Below, one piece after another: positions 10,191 through 22,139 of a DNA stretch of 64,000 nucleotides. Under the pieces are notes generated by a model. It was not told where the DNA came from and did no database searches. It saw nothing but the letters and a program-made list of their open reading frames with translations. The translations under genes and the position numbers were made by a program. The first letter of the stretch is position 1. Each line of letters starts with the position of its first letter. This DNA comes from Saxidomus purpurata (lineage: Eukaryota; Mollusca; Bivalvia; Venerida; Veneridae): assembly GCA_022818135.1 (NCBI GenBank), contig JAFMSR010000016.1, forward strand, positions 4,745,721 through 4,809,720. Reading direction: 5' to 3'.

Positions 10191-13100
10191 AGAACCTAGA
10201 ACTGATGAACCTCAACTGCCATAATTTTACATATATTAGAATTAAGTGTATTAAAACAATCACTTCATTTACATTTGTAAGTTGCTATGTTTAAAGTATC
10301 CCACGGGTTTGACTGTACGTACTACCAGTCACAGTCACATTGAGTTTGGACCCCCATAAAATCATTTTAAAAAACACACCGGACCCACTATCAAGCATAT
10401 ATATGTTCTTTAAAAACGTTTTATGGGGGTCCAAATTTCATGTGACTGTGCCTCCTGTCCCTGTATCGTCTTTACTACATATTAAAATTTCTCTGGGGTC
10501 AAATCCTTGTAGGACCAAATTTAAGGTTTTTCTCTGGATTTACTTTTGCAGTTCATTGGGAGATGCTTATGGCGTCAGGTGCTAGCATTGCTACGCTGAT
10601 TATTTTTAAACTAGACCTATCACTGAAGGTGGTGGATACCCCTGAACACCCACTGACCCAGTATATAAAATTTATGAAATATTTGATGATTAAATTATTG
10701 ACCCTGAACAACTTAAAGCTTCTGTGAAGTATAATCAATTTCTGACAAGGAGTTTTCGAGATTAAAAGCGCACAAGATTTTACTATCTCAATTCCTGTGA
10801 CCTTTGACCTTGTGAACCGAAACATGGACCATGCACAACTAGGAATTGTTTTTATCACTTTTGTGAAGTATCATTCAATTCTGACCAGAGGTTTTGGAGA
10901 TTTAGCGTCCACAATATTTTACTATCCCAAGCTCCTGTACTTATCACTTGTGCCAAGAATCATCAAATTCTGTGCAGGGTTTTCGGAGATTTAGTGTCCA
11001 CAAGATTCCGTCTACAGACAGACGGACGGACCAATACCAAAACCAATACAGACATTGACAAAGAGAGACGGACAGACGGACAGACAAGCTGAATCCAGTA
11101 TACTCCCCTCCCCTTACAATTTTCACCGAGAAATGCAACAAGTGCACGAAGCAATTCTCGACTTCGCCGTGATGTTAGATTATTACATCACATTAATTTG
11201 TTTGTTCGGTAAAATGTGAAAACGCAGTCTTTTTTTAGATCAATATGCAAGTTCATTTCAAACAAAACCAAACGCTTTTAACTTTGCACTGGAATGTCAC
11301 GGGATTAAAATGAACGACACAACATTTTTATGAAGATTTTAAATAAGTTTAGCAAAGTATGTAGTTGATAGATTTATGTTTTTTTCCTTACAAACTTCCA
11401 AGCACATGACTCGAAATCTGGTATCATCGGAACTGCAATTTATTCAAGAATCAACCCGCGTAACTCTGTATAAAATATGGCTCTCTAGCCACTGCCTATT
11501 TTTAGAGTTGTCAAACCTTAGTCTCTGACAAAAAAGCGCCCATCAGAAAAAAATCTTGCTTGCTTCAACATCGTATTTGTTAGACCGCTGCAATGTATAC
11601 AAATGGAAATAGTATCAGAGTATTGGTCCAAAATAAGAACGCGGTCTATTTGTTGCCTTTTTTTAGAAACAACGAACTCGGTCCCAAAATACAGAAAAAC
11701 CAATACAGACATTGACAAAATAGATGATAAACGAACAAAAGACGAAGTCTGAAATGATATGAACGTGTACTGTATAGCTGTTTATAACCCAATAACTAAC
11801 TCGATTAAACGTATAGATTCGATATCAATTTAGAAAATGTTTGAATAACAAAAATTAGCTGGAAAATATATATTTCTGTGGCATTATAAGGTATTAAACG
11901 TATTGTCCTCGTTGAGCACCGATTTTTCAATATGTTTAAATAAAGATGCCAGCAATATGTTTATTTTCAAGTTTGTGCCTTATTTTTAGTGGGTATAAGA
12001 TGACCCGCAAACGAATGCAAAAAAGAAACACCAACCAACTCATTCTCCTCTGTCAGAAGAGACGACATTTTCGGCAAACCGTTATAGATGATCATAAATG
12101 TCCAGATGTGTCTTTAAATACAATCGCTGCACAGTAGAAGAATGTGTAAGTATTCTTCATAAAGGTGTCAACTTAGCACCAGCATGCGTGTTAGCAATGA
12201 CTTTGGCAGAACTTCACTAAAGGTAAAGTATACCTGCGTCACGGTTTAACATTACATCAGCATGGACTTTGGTTCTTTTTTGTATGTTTGAACATATTTG
12301 AGTGTTACCATTCCGTATCATTAAATATTGTTGCACTGTTTTTCTGAACTTAATTTCCAACTAGTCGTTACACAAACCGACGGCCGTGTAAAATTGTTCA
12401 TATAACTTGGCTGCTTGAAAGAACATTAAATAGGTTATGCTGCATTGACAGCATGCATTGACATAACAAAAAAGCTATGACGACCCTTAATCTCACATGA
12501 GAACCAACACGTATTTGAACTTCAAACATTTATGGAGCTTGTATGCATTATTTTCTGTTTTATCAACACTGATGAGAATGGATACAGTGAGAAAAGTTAA
12601 TCCAAGAGAGTAATTCATTCTTATATGAAATAAGGATTAAAGCTGAACATACTGCAACAGTACCTTTAATTTAGTAAAACATGAGTTTTAACATGACAGG
12701 ACCCGAACATAACTATTGTTTATTCTAATCAAGTAAATAGACAAAGGTAATCGGTCCATTTTCTCTTCTGTTTTTCTCTCTATTTTATTATTTCAAGATA
12801 AAATTTACTAAGACCGCATTTGGCAGCATAAATAAATACTCTTTTCTTCTAGAATTCGCAGAAATGACATATATCCGTACAATCACATGCACTAAAGCCA
12901 AGCTATGCAAAGAACAAACCTTCTGGCTATTCGCAGATTAACTTTAACACCCTATTGTCTTGATTTAGCTCCGACCATGTTTATTTGTCAAAATGAGTCT
13001 AGTGTTACATGTAGATAGCATTGTAGATGATTATATCTTTTTGTAAACCTATACTTTACCTTTTGTGTAGTTCTACCAAATTCGTTGCAATATTTTATAA

Positions 13101-13860
13101 TCAAAAATTGTTTCAAACATTTAAGTCGCGCTGACCAGTAAAATTTTAAATAGACAGAAACTTGCACGGTTATAATCAGTATGAATAAACCCAATGCATT
13201 TTGCATACTATTGTTTCCCTTTCAACCAAACGCACAACTGTGATGCATGTTTTGTCTACACAACAAATGTACGTTTTCACCCTTTAGCAAAATATCCTAA
13301 TACTTAGTTCGATTTTCAAATTTCAACGAAAGTATCGAAATATGTTTTGACAGATACTAGGCCTATTTCATCAAATGATAAAACAGATAGTGTGTTTGAT
13401 TTATATTTCAGTGCTATACTGTACGTATTGCTAGTCAGCGACATGTACGTAATACATACTGTTGGCTATGGCACAGTCATGTAAGCAAAAGCCGATATTT
13501 TTTCATTGTAAACCCTCGAGTTATGTGAAAGGTGACACAGCAGGTGGTAATCTAGTACTAGTATTGTGAAATGCAATGTAAGCAGAACTCATTACGGTTT
13601 TACTATCTGATTGAATTATACGGACATTGTTTACCCCGAGTGTCCTGATGCGTTCACCCGTTTGATTGGATCACGAACCATGGTTTATAATGTATATTAC
13701 AAGTGTTGTTTAAACATTCAATTCATTTAAATTCATAAAATTAAAGTCATGAAATTCTAATCTTAAAATATTCTTTCTTTGTTGCCTCCTGTTTCTATTA
13801 TGGAAAGGTCAGTCTGCAGGTATGGAATTTATTGAGACTGCGATGCACTCAAATCCACTT
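10190..13860 (+). repeat. R4 block, first copy
   Basis: Long non-coding segment also present at 30430-33800, 38530-43480 and 57900-59870. It includes a 'ttggacccccataaaatcat' motif with an inverted partner ('atgggggtccaaattt', about 10426), ACCTTTGACC repeats (10797-11030), and the short conserved frame described separately at 11946-12137. Further landmarks are 'gactaggcctatttcatcaa', 'ttggcagcat' and 'tgacacagcaggtggtaatc'. I see no splice-supported gene. Confidence 0.75.
11946..12137 (+). other. Short basic open frame conserved between R4 copies (doubtful gene)
   Basis: 63 codons starting MPAICLFSSLCLIFSGYK and rich in Lys/Arg (MTRKRMQKRNTNQL, LLCQKRRHFRQTV). The same frame recurs at 31931-32090, at 40646-40795 (stopped after the RHFRQTVIDDH segment) and, broken, near 57925-58075. 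The similarity may only reflect duplication of the DNA. The C-termini differ because of an indel after the DDH motif. I recognise no domain, and no splice signals clearly attach it to a larger gene. Confidence 0.2.
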
Positions 13861-14229
13861 TACCCGTATCAAACGACAATTTTTTTTTCAAATTTAACAG
13901 AAGTTCAAACATAATAAACACAAATTTCATTGCTTCAAATTGTATCATACGAAAGCCTATTATACGAAAGCCTATTAATAACGCGAAAATAACTGTACAT
14001 GGCGGAACTTATTTTACAAGCGCGTAAATAGGTAGAAATCTGCAGGGACAAGGTCAGTGGAGTAAAGGGCATATTCCAGCATTTGGAAGCCAATTGCGTT
14101 TTGCTGGATAGGCCGTCTTTGAAACCGTTTTAATGTGTATGTGATAAAGATACTAGTATATAATTTTATTAATATACTAATCGTGTCATGCCAAGTTATG
14201 AGACGATTTACTCTTAAGTTAAGTCTAAG

Positions 14230-14500
14230 CAGTAATCGATTTATATATACCTAAAAAGGCGTTATTACGACTTTATTTCGTGTTATTAAGACGTTTTTCG
14301 TGTTACTACGCCTTTTTCGCATTATTATCTCTTTTTCTCGCGTACAAACGCCTTTTACTAGCGTTAATACGCCTTTGTTTAGCGTTATTAAGCCTTTATT
14401 TTGCTTTATTACACCTTTATTTTCCGCGTTAAAACGCCTTTATTTTCGCGTTTCTACGCCTTTTTTCGCATTATTACGCATTTCCTTTGCGTTATTATGT
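14230..14500. repeat. Degenerate minisatellite, about 20-24 bp unit (GCGTTATTACGCCTTTATTTT-like)
   Basis: About ten imperfect units built on 'gcgttattacgcctttatt' with spacing of 18-24 bases. The tract gives a long open frame (14300-14650) reading as degenerate TPLFSVIKPLF-like repeats. I read that as a by-product of a repeat without stops and not as a protein gene. Confidence 0.8.
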
Positions 14501-14576
14501 TATAAGTTTTCATTTTATATTGTTTATTCTAACACAAGCGGCTGCTTTTCATATATAAACATACATAGGGAGGAGC

Positions 14577-14606
14577 CTGTATTTTATTTTACGATAAAAT
14601 ACAGCA
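14577..14606. repeat. Perfect hairpin CTGTATTTTAT...ATAAAATACAG
   Basis: An 11-base perfect stem around a short loop, followed by TGACGTAATGACGTGACGT motifs at about 14633-14652. A related half site (ctgtattttatcg) is at 14782. Its role is unknown; it may be the end of a small inverted-repeat element. Confidence 0.6.
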
Positions 14607-15033
14607 CGTTTTTCCAAGGACGACGTGCCTTAAATGACGTAATGACGTGACGTATGTAAACAAGCGTCCAATCTTATCTCGCGTTTAAAGGTTACACTGA
14701 TGCACTACTACGCGTTAAATAAAGTTCGGGATATTGTTCAAAGAGAATAACGTGTTAGAATCGAAATAATAAATTGTTCCCTGTATTTTATCGTTGAATA
14801 AAATTCAGTCAGTTATTTGAATGCGAAAAATTAAAAAGGAAGTTTTAATTTAATATTGATATAGTATAATTATTATTTCAAAATAAACAATTTATAATTA
14901 AGTACTGTCTGTCCCACAATATGGGTCCTCTCAACGGCACACAACAAAATCTATAACTGACACGTCTTGATAATTACAAGTACGTCATGTCTCAGATTTC
15001 TACATATCCCTTTTGTAGTTTATCATTTTAAAC

Positions 15034-16541
15034 ATGATTAGGACATATATCTTTTCATTTTGTGTCATATTGTAGATGGGATCTCCACCTGGAATCATTC
15101 CTATGCCGAGGAACATTGTTAAGACCGCGGAGGTCTTATTTCGTATAAAGATGTAGCAGAAAATATAAAAACTGGTGGCGATATCCTATCCCTGAATGAA
15201 AATGAATCAACCTGGATATCAGGATATATTAAATTTTCAGAATTTGTAAGCTGGCACGGATGCTTTTCTGCAACTGATACAGGGTCAAACAAATATAAAT
15301 GGAATTTAACAAAGAATAACATATATTAATGTCTAAAACAGTGTGAAAAAACAAAAGAAACTGAATTTACGGAAATTGGACTTTATAAAAGTTGGTGTTA
15401 CTGTTTGTCGCATACATGTACTAGTTACCAAAAATGGAAGACACTGGCGATCAATGTCGACCACAGATGATGGAAAAGGACTATGTTTTTGACAGTGACA
15501 ATTGGAATAGCTCTCAGAACATAAATGTGTATTCAATCGTCAGTCAGAAAAGATTAAACTGGTATACAAAGTCATCGACGTATTTTGGGTAGTGCGTCTA
15601 TGTAAGGAAAATTGACGGCGATGTACAGTATGCAACGCAACCATGCATAAGAGAAACAGATAGATTTGTATGTGCGCAGAGTGTTACTGGCATTTGGGAT
15701 AACAACTGTTATAAGAAACACAAAGGTACAACTCGTTCCTGTATTGTAACAACATCTTTAGACTGGTTTCATTCCGTTGCTCAATGCAAGAATTATTCTG
15801 GAAAACTAATCAGTCATTTTTATCCGGTAAATCATGAACACCTATCTGCAAATAAAACATACTGGACTGGTATGTTTCGTAGTTATGAGGTAATAAGTAA
15901 ACGGTTGCCACAATCCACATGTTATATGTGTCGAAAATGTCCCCAGTACTACAACCTCAACTGATCTAACAAAGTCCGAAAATAATCAGTCTGACAAAGA
16001 AATTACATCCCCAATGTCAGACAACGCAGAAAAATTAAACGAAACACAAATGACTGGAATCTTTGTCGCGGTAGGTATCGTATTTCTGCTCTTATCTTCT
16101 GGTTAGTAAGACGAATGAAAATCAAATCGCGACAACATCAAAGTTCTAACAAAAATACGAATAATATAGACGAGGTATATTACTGGACATGAACATAATC
16201 TAGACGATTGTGAATATGACAGAGTAAATTTGAAAGTTCCTGGTAACTCTGATAAACAATGCATCGTTAATCTCACCGAACAGACAGCTGATATGCATGT
16301 TACGGACATTATCCTGGTGGTGTGGATGATGTAACTGGTGACTATGGTCATCTTGGAGCCCTGAACGCTCAGCAAAAAGCAAAGCCACTTGCTGGTGTGT
16401 ACAGTTCAATGGCTGACGAGACTGATACATATAATGTTTTGAATACAGAAGCTGTCGTTGAACTTTGTAATAAATCCAGCGCCAACAGACAACAGGAGGA
16501 ATAACCTAACCATCTGTACGATAGCTTGAGTGAGTATCAGA
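15034..16541 (+). pseudogene. Receptor pseudogene, copy B
   Basis: Recognisable from the start (a MIRTYIFSF-like signal peptide, with a stop within the first 15 codons) through the lectin-like half, WSC-like region, second lectin-like domain, stalk and tail. It has several stops (for example TAA just after the EEHC segment and TAG after the YFG segment near 15591) and frame changes. One deletion near 15925 removes the end of the second lectin-like domain; another near 16170 removes the first tail tyrosine motif. The last 183 bases (16322-16504) remain open and keep YSSM and YNVL. The stalk is Thr-rich as in copy C, while the residues entering the membrane helix (TGIFVAVGI) match copy A, so the copy is mosaic. 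Degeneration is too extensive for assembly error. Confidence 0.9.
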
Positions 16542-17898
16542 AAGATAAAACAGTCAAATATGTGACAAAAGTCAGTTGAGAATAAAGCAAAAGTTTCTCT
16601 TTATAAAACTCGAGCGGTAAATGCATGTGTGATTATTTTTAAGTAGATAGTTACTGCCTGTGACATCTATCAAAGCAGTGTTTAGATATGTAGTTTCCAA
16701 GAACGCCTTAGTTGTCTGTTTTATTCATTCTCCAAATATATTTTAGATCATCTATATTTTTACATTTATTAATGTTAATGATAATGTTTGCATGAGACTT
16801 AAAAAAATTATTTCATTACAATACCGTCATTATCAATTGATAACACAATCGATAATAACGCTTTAAGACTGTAATAATTATTGTCGAATTTCATTTACAA
16901 AGTTATGTCATTAATGACGAATTCTAACATGACTCACGAATGTGTCTCTATATACAAAGAATAGAAATTTTTGTTTTATTATGTCATAAACAGCGCGGGA
17001 AACGATATGCCGTAAAATGACGTCATATTGTGCCGCATGACGTAAAATCAATATACGCGTAGAAAATAAAGCCCATGATTCAACTGAATTGACTCGTACA
17101 TGAACCACTGAATTCACTGACAGAATGGTAGAACTGTGTTCTCTTTACTAATTTAACAATGTTGAAATTATGTCTTTACTTCGTACACGTATTTATGTCG
17201 CTTCTTCGCGAAATTGTGTTTCATACAATCTGATTAAACTCAGACGTCCTCAAAAGCGCCGTCATGATTGTGCTGCTATAGTTAGGTGTACAGTATTAAT
17301 CTCATTTTGGGGACGCAGTCATATAAAATCAAGATTTATAGGTACTATTTACTGCACTAACATGAAGTCGAAGCATTCCGTGAAAATTTTACTGTTCTTT
17401 TTTACTGCTCCATTATAGCGCTGTTTGTCTTATGCTGGTGTTGCTGAAATTACAGACGATACGGGAAGTGTAGTTAATTTTATTATGATTTTTACATCAC
17501 GTTACTTCATTCATAACAGTGCCAATCCAAGCGTATAAAAGCATGCACACTCGTAAATATTGTGTGAAAATTACGCAGGAGAGAATTTCAACAGCCAAAA
17601 ATAGTTCCGGGCGTCTAGAGTGATATAATACGTTGTAAGTTATATCACGCTCAAATCTTTATTTGCGTATACAGGAGAAATTTTCAATTGTGTTAGAATG
17701 ATTAATATTCAGTCACTTCTCGGAAAAGTAAAGTGCGACAGGAAACATACTTTGATCATCAAATGTGTATACATGTGTGTAAGCAGTGTTTATAAATAAG
17801 TGGATTATTAATTATGAGTTTAATGTGTATTTAGCAGCAGAAGGGTAAAATAAATGCAAAGTTGAAATTTAAACTACAACAGTTTTGTTCGTTATTTC
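16542..17898. other. Intergenic region upstream of copy C
   Basis: No coding sequence recognised. It contains a TGACGTCA palindrome (about 17020) with nearby TGACGTAA, and an open frame at 17170-17418 without recognisable domains or homologues in the window. The promoter and non-coding first exon of copy C should lie here. The sequence is not the R1 block of copies A and F, so copy C may be regulated differently. Confidence 0.5.
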
Positions 17899-17922
17899 TT
17901 GCAGCAGTTTATCTTCTATAAA

Positions 17923-19623
17923 ATGCTCAGGGCTGTGCTATTATTTATCATTTGGTGTCAAAACGTAAATGGGATCTTCGCCTGGAATCATTCCTTTGCT
18001 GAGAAACAGTGTAAGGACCACGGAGGACTTATTTCGTATGAAGATGTCATGGAAAATATAAAGCCCGGCGGTGATATGCTATCCCTGAAGGATGACGAAT
18101 CAGCCTGGATATTAGGGTACGCTCAATTTTCTAAGTTTATAAGCTGGTACGGATGCTTCTCTGGACATGATACAAGTAAGATTACAAATAAGAATGGCTT
18201 GACAAAGAATAACATATATATGTGCCTCCAATATTGTGACAGTATTGATAATTTTACTTTGACGTACATTGGACTTCAGCAAAATTGGTGTTATTGTTTA
18301 CAGAACATATATGTAGCAGATTACTACAAAATAGACCCACTGGCAGACAATGATTGTCATTCTCAGTTGATAGAACCTAGTTACTTTCATGACATTGATG
18401 GTCGAGATAGCCCTCAGAACATTAGCATATATGTATTTATTGGGCAGGGGGATCGATTAACCTGGGATTCCGACCCCTCAGACCTTTTTGGACAGTGTGT
18501 ATCTGTGAAGAGGAGCAGTGGCAAACATCAGTTTGCTACACATTCATGCATTAGAGAGGCAGATGGCTTTATATGTACGGATGGTATTTCTCAAGGCGTA
18601 AACAAAAGCTGTTATAGTAACTACATAGGTAAAAATCCCGACTGCATTGTTACAGCATCTTCTGGCTGGCTGAATTCCGTTGACCACTGCAAAAATTATT
18701 CTGGAAAACTCGCAAGTCATTTATATCCTGAAACAGATAAGTACTTTTCTGTAGATAACATATACTGGACAGGTATATTTCGCAGTTATAAAATAGTAAG
18801 TAATCCATTGTTAGGATCACAATCCGTATGTTTAGCGGTTACAAAAGTTGGCAATGACTTTATTGTTCATCCCGATAATTGTTCAGCTCAGAAAGTTAAG
18901 ATCTGTTCCGAGAATGTACCCAGTACTACGGTAACTGTACTAACAACATCCAACAAAGACAAATCTGACAAAGAAACTGCAACCACTATAACAGTCAACG
19001 AAGAACAATTGAATGTACAGCTACTTGCAATTCTTGCCGTCGTAGGCATCGTTTCTATTGTAGCAGTTTCAGCTTTTATATTCTGGTTAGTAAGACGACA
19101 GAAAATCAAATCACGACAACAGAGATCTAAAAACAACAAGAATAATATTGAAGAAGAAGATTATGCTTCTATTGATGAAAACGAAACAAAATCACCAAAC
19201 GCGTCTAAAATGCTGAAAGCATTGCATCAAAACAATGAAACCATAGAACAGTCCCAGCTAGGGTCTGGACATGAAAATAATCTAGACGAATGCGAATATG
19301 ACAGAGTGAATTTGAAAGTTCCAGGCAACTCTGATAAACAATGCACCGTTAATCTTACCAAACAGTCTGCTGATATGCATGTTTACGGACATCATCCTGG
19401 TGGTGTGGATGACGTAACTGGTGACTATGATCATCTTGGAGCCCTGAACGCTCAGCAAAAATCAAAGCCGATTGATGGTGTGTACAGTACAATGGCAGAC
19501 GACACTGATACATACAATGTATTAAAAGCTAAAGATATCGCTTACCTAAATAAATCCAGAGATAACAAACAACAGAACGAAAAAGCTAACAATTTGTACG
19601 GCAAGCTTTCCTATGAGTACTAG
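17923..19623 (+). CDS. WSC/C-type-lectin-like transmembrane receptor, copy C
   Basis: 566 residues; I start at ATG 17923, after a TATTTCTTGCAG splice-like site (the frame is open upstream but has no ATG there). Signal peptide 1-17. A lectin-like N-half (WNHS, QCKDHGG, WILGY) runs to about 74. A WSC-like module spans 75-176 (YGCF, CLQYC, YIGLQQNWCYC, ADNDC, ISIYVF). The lectin-like C-half (FGQCVSV, SCIR, GFIC) ends about 219. A second lectin-like domain covers 230-330 (HCKNYSGKL, YWTGIFRS, CLAVTK, DNCSAQKVKICS). A Thr-rich stalk and a membrane helix at about 366-391 follow. The 175-residue tail has tyrosines at 414 (YASI), 459 (YDRV), 488, 502 (YDHL), 521 (YSTM), 531 (YNVL), 559 (YGKL), 564 and 566. 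YSTM-x6-YNVL has ITAM spacing. Many N-glycosylation sequons. Ligand and partners unknown; immune or self-recognition role is inference. Confidence 0.88.
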   Translation: MLRAVLLFIIWCQNVNGIFAWNHSFAEKQCKDHGGLISYEDVMENIKPGGDMLSLKDDESAWILGYAQFSKFISWYGCFSGHDTSKITNKNGLTKNNIYMCLQYCDSIDNFTLTYIGLQQNWCYCLQNIYVADYYKIDPLADNDCHSQLIEPSYFHDIDGRDSPQNISIYVFIGQGDRLTWDSDPSDLFGQCVSVKRSSGKHQFATHSCIREADGFICTDGISQGVNKSCYSNYIGKNPDCIVTASSGWLNSVDHCKNYSGKLASHLYPETDKYFSVDNIYWTGIFRSYKIVSNPLLGSQSVCLAVTKVGNDFIVHPDNCSAQKVKICSENVPSTTVTVLTTSNKDKSDKETATTITVNEEQLNVQLLAILAVVGIVSIVAVSAFIFWLVRRQKIKSRQQRSKNNKNNIEEEDYASIDENETKSPNASKMLKALHQNNETIEQSQLGSGHENNLDECEYDRVNLKVPGNSDKQCTVNLTKQSADMHVYGHHPGGVDDVTGDYDHLGALNAQQKSKPIDGVYSTMADDTDTYNVLKAKDIAYLNKSRDNKQQNEKANNLYGKLSYEY

Positions 19624-19664
19624 CAAGACAGTACCTATATTTTAAACGGTGTTGAGAAGCCTGT

Positions 19665-19905
19665 AGAGTCTGCCTCCGTAGTGAAGTGGTTAGAGTCGCT
19701 GACTTGAAACCACTGTAACCGCTCAATAAATTGGAAGTCGTGGTTTCGAGCCCTGTTACCGACCATGTCTCTTTATGTGAGAAAGGTGGCTGTTTCTTTA
19801 CGGAGAATATGGGTCTGGTACTGGTTATTTCCAGGAACGATTGTAAGGTAAAACAATGAACGAACTACGGTGTTAAACCCATACAACGCGAGATATAAAT
19901 TGCAA
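19665..19905 (+). mobile_element. tRNA-Ser-derived SINE
   Basis: The head reads like tRNA-Ser(TGA): 'gtagtgaagtggttagagtc' (A box), 'gctgacttgaaaccac' as anticodon stem-loop, and 'gtggtttcgagccc' (B box). The body has 'ggtactggttatttccagga' and the end 'acggtgttaaaccc'. A SINE with a tRNA-Ser head and a conserved body is known from molluscs (the RUDI/V-SINE type), and I think this belongs to that type. It lies just 3' of copy C and has replaced the start of the R2 flank. Confidence 0.7.
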
Positions 19906-20049
19906 CTGTTATTTAAAGAAGAATTTTGAAGATAGTATCCGCTTAAGATAAGTTGTCACTCAGAATATGGTGTCAATATTACATGTACCATACAACTGGA
20001 TATATAACCGATCATAGCGGCCTTACGGTCTTCTTGTAGAATTTTAATT

Positions 20050-22030
20050 ACGTTACTTTATTTGTTTTAAGCACTTGAAAAACCTTGAATGTTTATTTAC
20101 AACCTGTACCACGTTATTATTAATGAACGATTTTTTAAATATTAATTATTTAATATATAATTTTACTTGAAATTTGAATGATTTGTTGTGCTTCCCTCCT
20201 CACTATTTTTGAAAGCCAATATCTACATGTAACTATAGACAAATTTTGTCTGTATGCAACTTCTTGACTTCAAAACATCCTCATTTTAACCTGGCTTACG
20301 GAAGTATTCTAACGCTTACAGTTACGATAGTTGATAGTCCATGAGAAAATTTAAAACATGTATAATAGCACTCTAATATGAAAGCAACCCTCTGCGGCGA
20401 GTGTCCGTTGCTTCTTAGTGAACGGTCATCATATAGATATATTCCATTTCTATTTTTACTAATTTTTAAGCGAAACTGTAAACACGTAATAAAAACATAT
20501 ATAGAGTTTGGTCATATCTTATATTATTCATTTTATTACATTTAACACATTTTATACCAGTCAGTACAGGTTAATATACGTTATACATTTTATTACAGTT
20601 GGTACATTCTATGATGTAATGGTTTCTTTTAAATACCTAGGTGAATACTAGGAATGCTGTATTCAATTTTCTGAACAAATAAGCCTGTATGTAATGTTTG
20701 TTTATATTGAATGTTTGTCAAGGTACATATACATAAACAGTTTTCATGAAATCTTTCTGTACAAATATTTCATTACCATTTGTCTTCGTTTAAGAACACC
20801 TGCTAAAATGTGCATGCGAGTATTAACTTAATATTCTATTATTGTTAATGTGAAAAGGGACACACCCTAGACTCTGCTTAATGCCGTTACTGTTTTCATA
20901 AACATTTTTATAACATCTTCTTTCTTAAAGCAAATAAAAACTATACGCAATACTTCCTTTGAAGGAATTATCAACGATGTCCATCGTTTAAGCTTAAAAT
21001 TGCAGAAATAACCAGTAAAATTATCAAAATGAGATGTGTTGCTGTGACTTTTAATCTTTATTTATTGTTTTATATGTTTTGAAATTATACATTTTCTATA
21101 TACTAGACTAAGTCATTTCATGTTCATTTCTCCAATTTTAATCATTTTGATAGAATAAATGCTGGTTTTAGGATATGCCTTTTTAATTGATAATATGTAT
21201 TTTGTCAGTGATTTTGATAATGTTATAGATTGTTGTAGACAGTAAGTACGTGCATAATTTATCTGTATCAAAGTGTAAGTATAGCTTATAAGTCGTTTTA
21301 CAGGAATAAGCAAATTTAATAAAAGGCAGCATTAACGAACCAGAGCAATAAGTTTGTATATTCCGGTAATGTGGACCTATAACCGACTAACAGTTTGTCC
21401 TACCTACAGAAAAAATTTACATTGAAATATAACAATGAAATTAAACGTTCAATAGAAGGTGGAGTATCTATTTTTGACTTGGGTTGTCACTGAAAAAAAA
21501 AGTACTATATTCAACAGAAATAAAACAGTGATACCTGTGGTAATATTCTTTTAGCTGTGGTTCTTCTTAACATTAGGATGGTCATTTTGAAAGGCAATAT
21601 CACACCAGGTGAGAAATCTCAAAGGGTGTGGGGTTTTATGATATTAAGAGGTTGATACTCTTTAGCATAACAATTAAGTATCTGCTAACAGGAAAGTTAT
21701 GAAATGGCATACATGTAATGACGAAGACTTCCGAATTATATTTAATACATAAAATTATACACATACTTGGATATATTACATGTATATCTATTACAACAAG
21801 AACGTTATGATTACATTTGTTCAATTTGCAATGGCAACAAGGAAGATTTAATGGATTTCTTTAGAAGATAAACAATTGCTATCACTGACACATTAATTTC
21901 AAGTAGGTATCGTACGAATGCAGATATTTCAAGAAACCACTTGAGTTTTTTAGTTTTAAATGTACGCCTACTTATTGTTTCAAGTAACATGTAAGTTTAT
22001 GTCAAGTATATAATTACCATATATAGTGCG
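20050..22030 (+). repeat. R2 block, downstream flank of copy C
   Basis: Matches 35800-37870 over nearly its whole length and 4700-6060 in part. No open frame is conserved among the three copies; the roughly 66-73-codon minus frames near 21113-21313 and 36899-37120 are the duplicated equivalent of one another. No gene recognised. Confidence 0.8.
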
Positions 22031-22139
22031 TTGTATGTATTAGTTTTACTGTTACAGTTTGCATGCTTTTTCAACTGTTTTGTGTAATTTTATAATTTAT
22101 TGCATATTTCTAATAGGAGAGCACCTTTATATATTATTG

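Noticed and set aside
14300..14650. 116-codon frame with repeated TPLFSxxKPLF-like peptide
   Set aside because: Produced by the minisatellite at 14230-14500; repeat units vary in length and would shift frame.
17170..17418. 82-codon frame upstream of copy C as a separate gene
   Set aside because: No domain, no similar sequence near other copies, and compatible with chance in a region expected to hold promoter and UTR.
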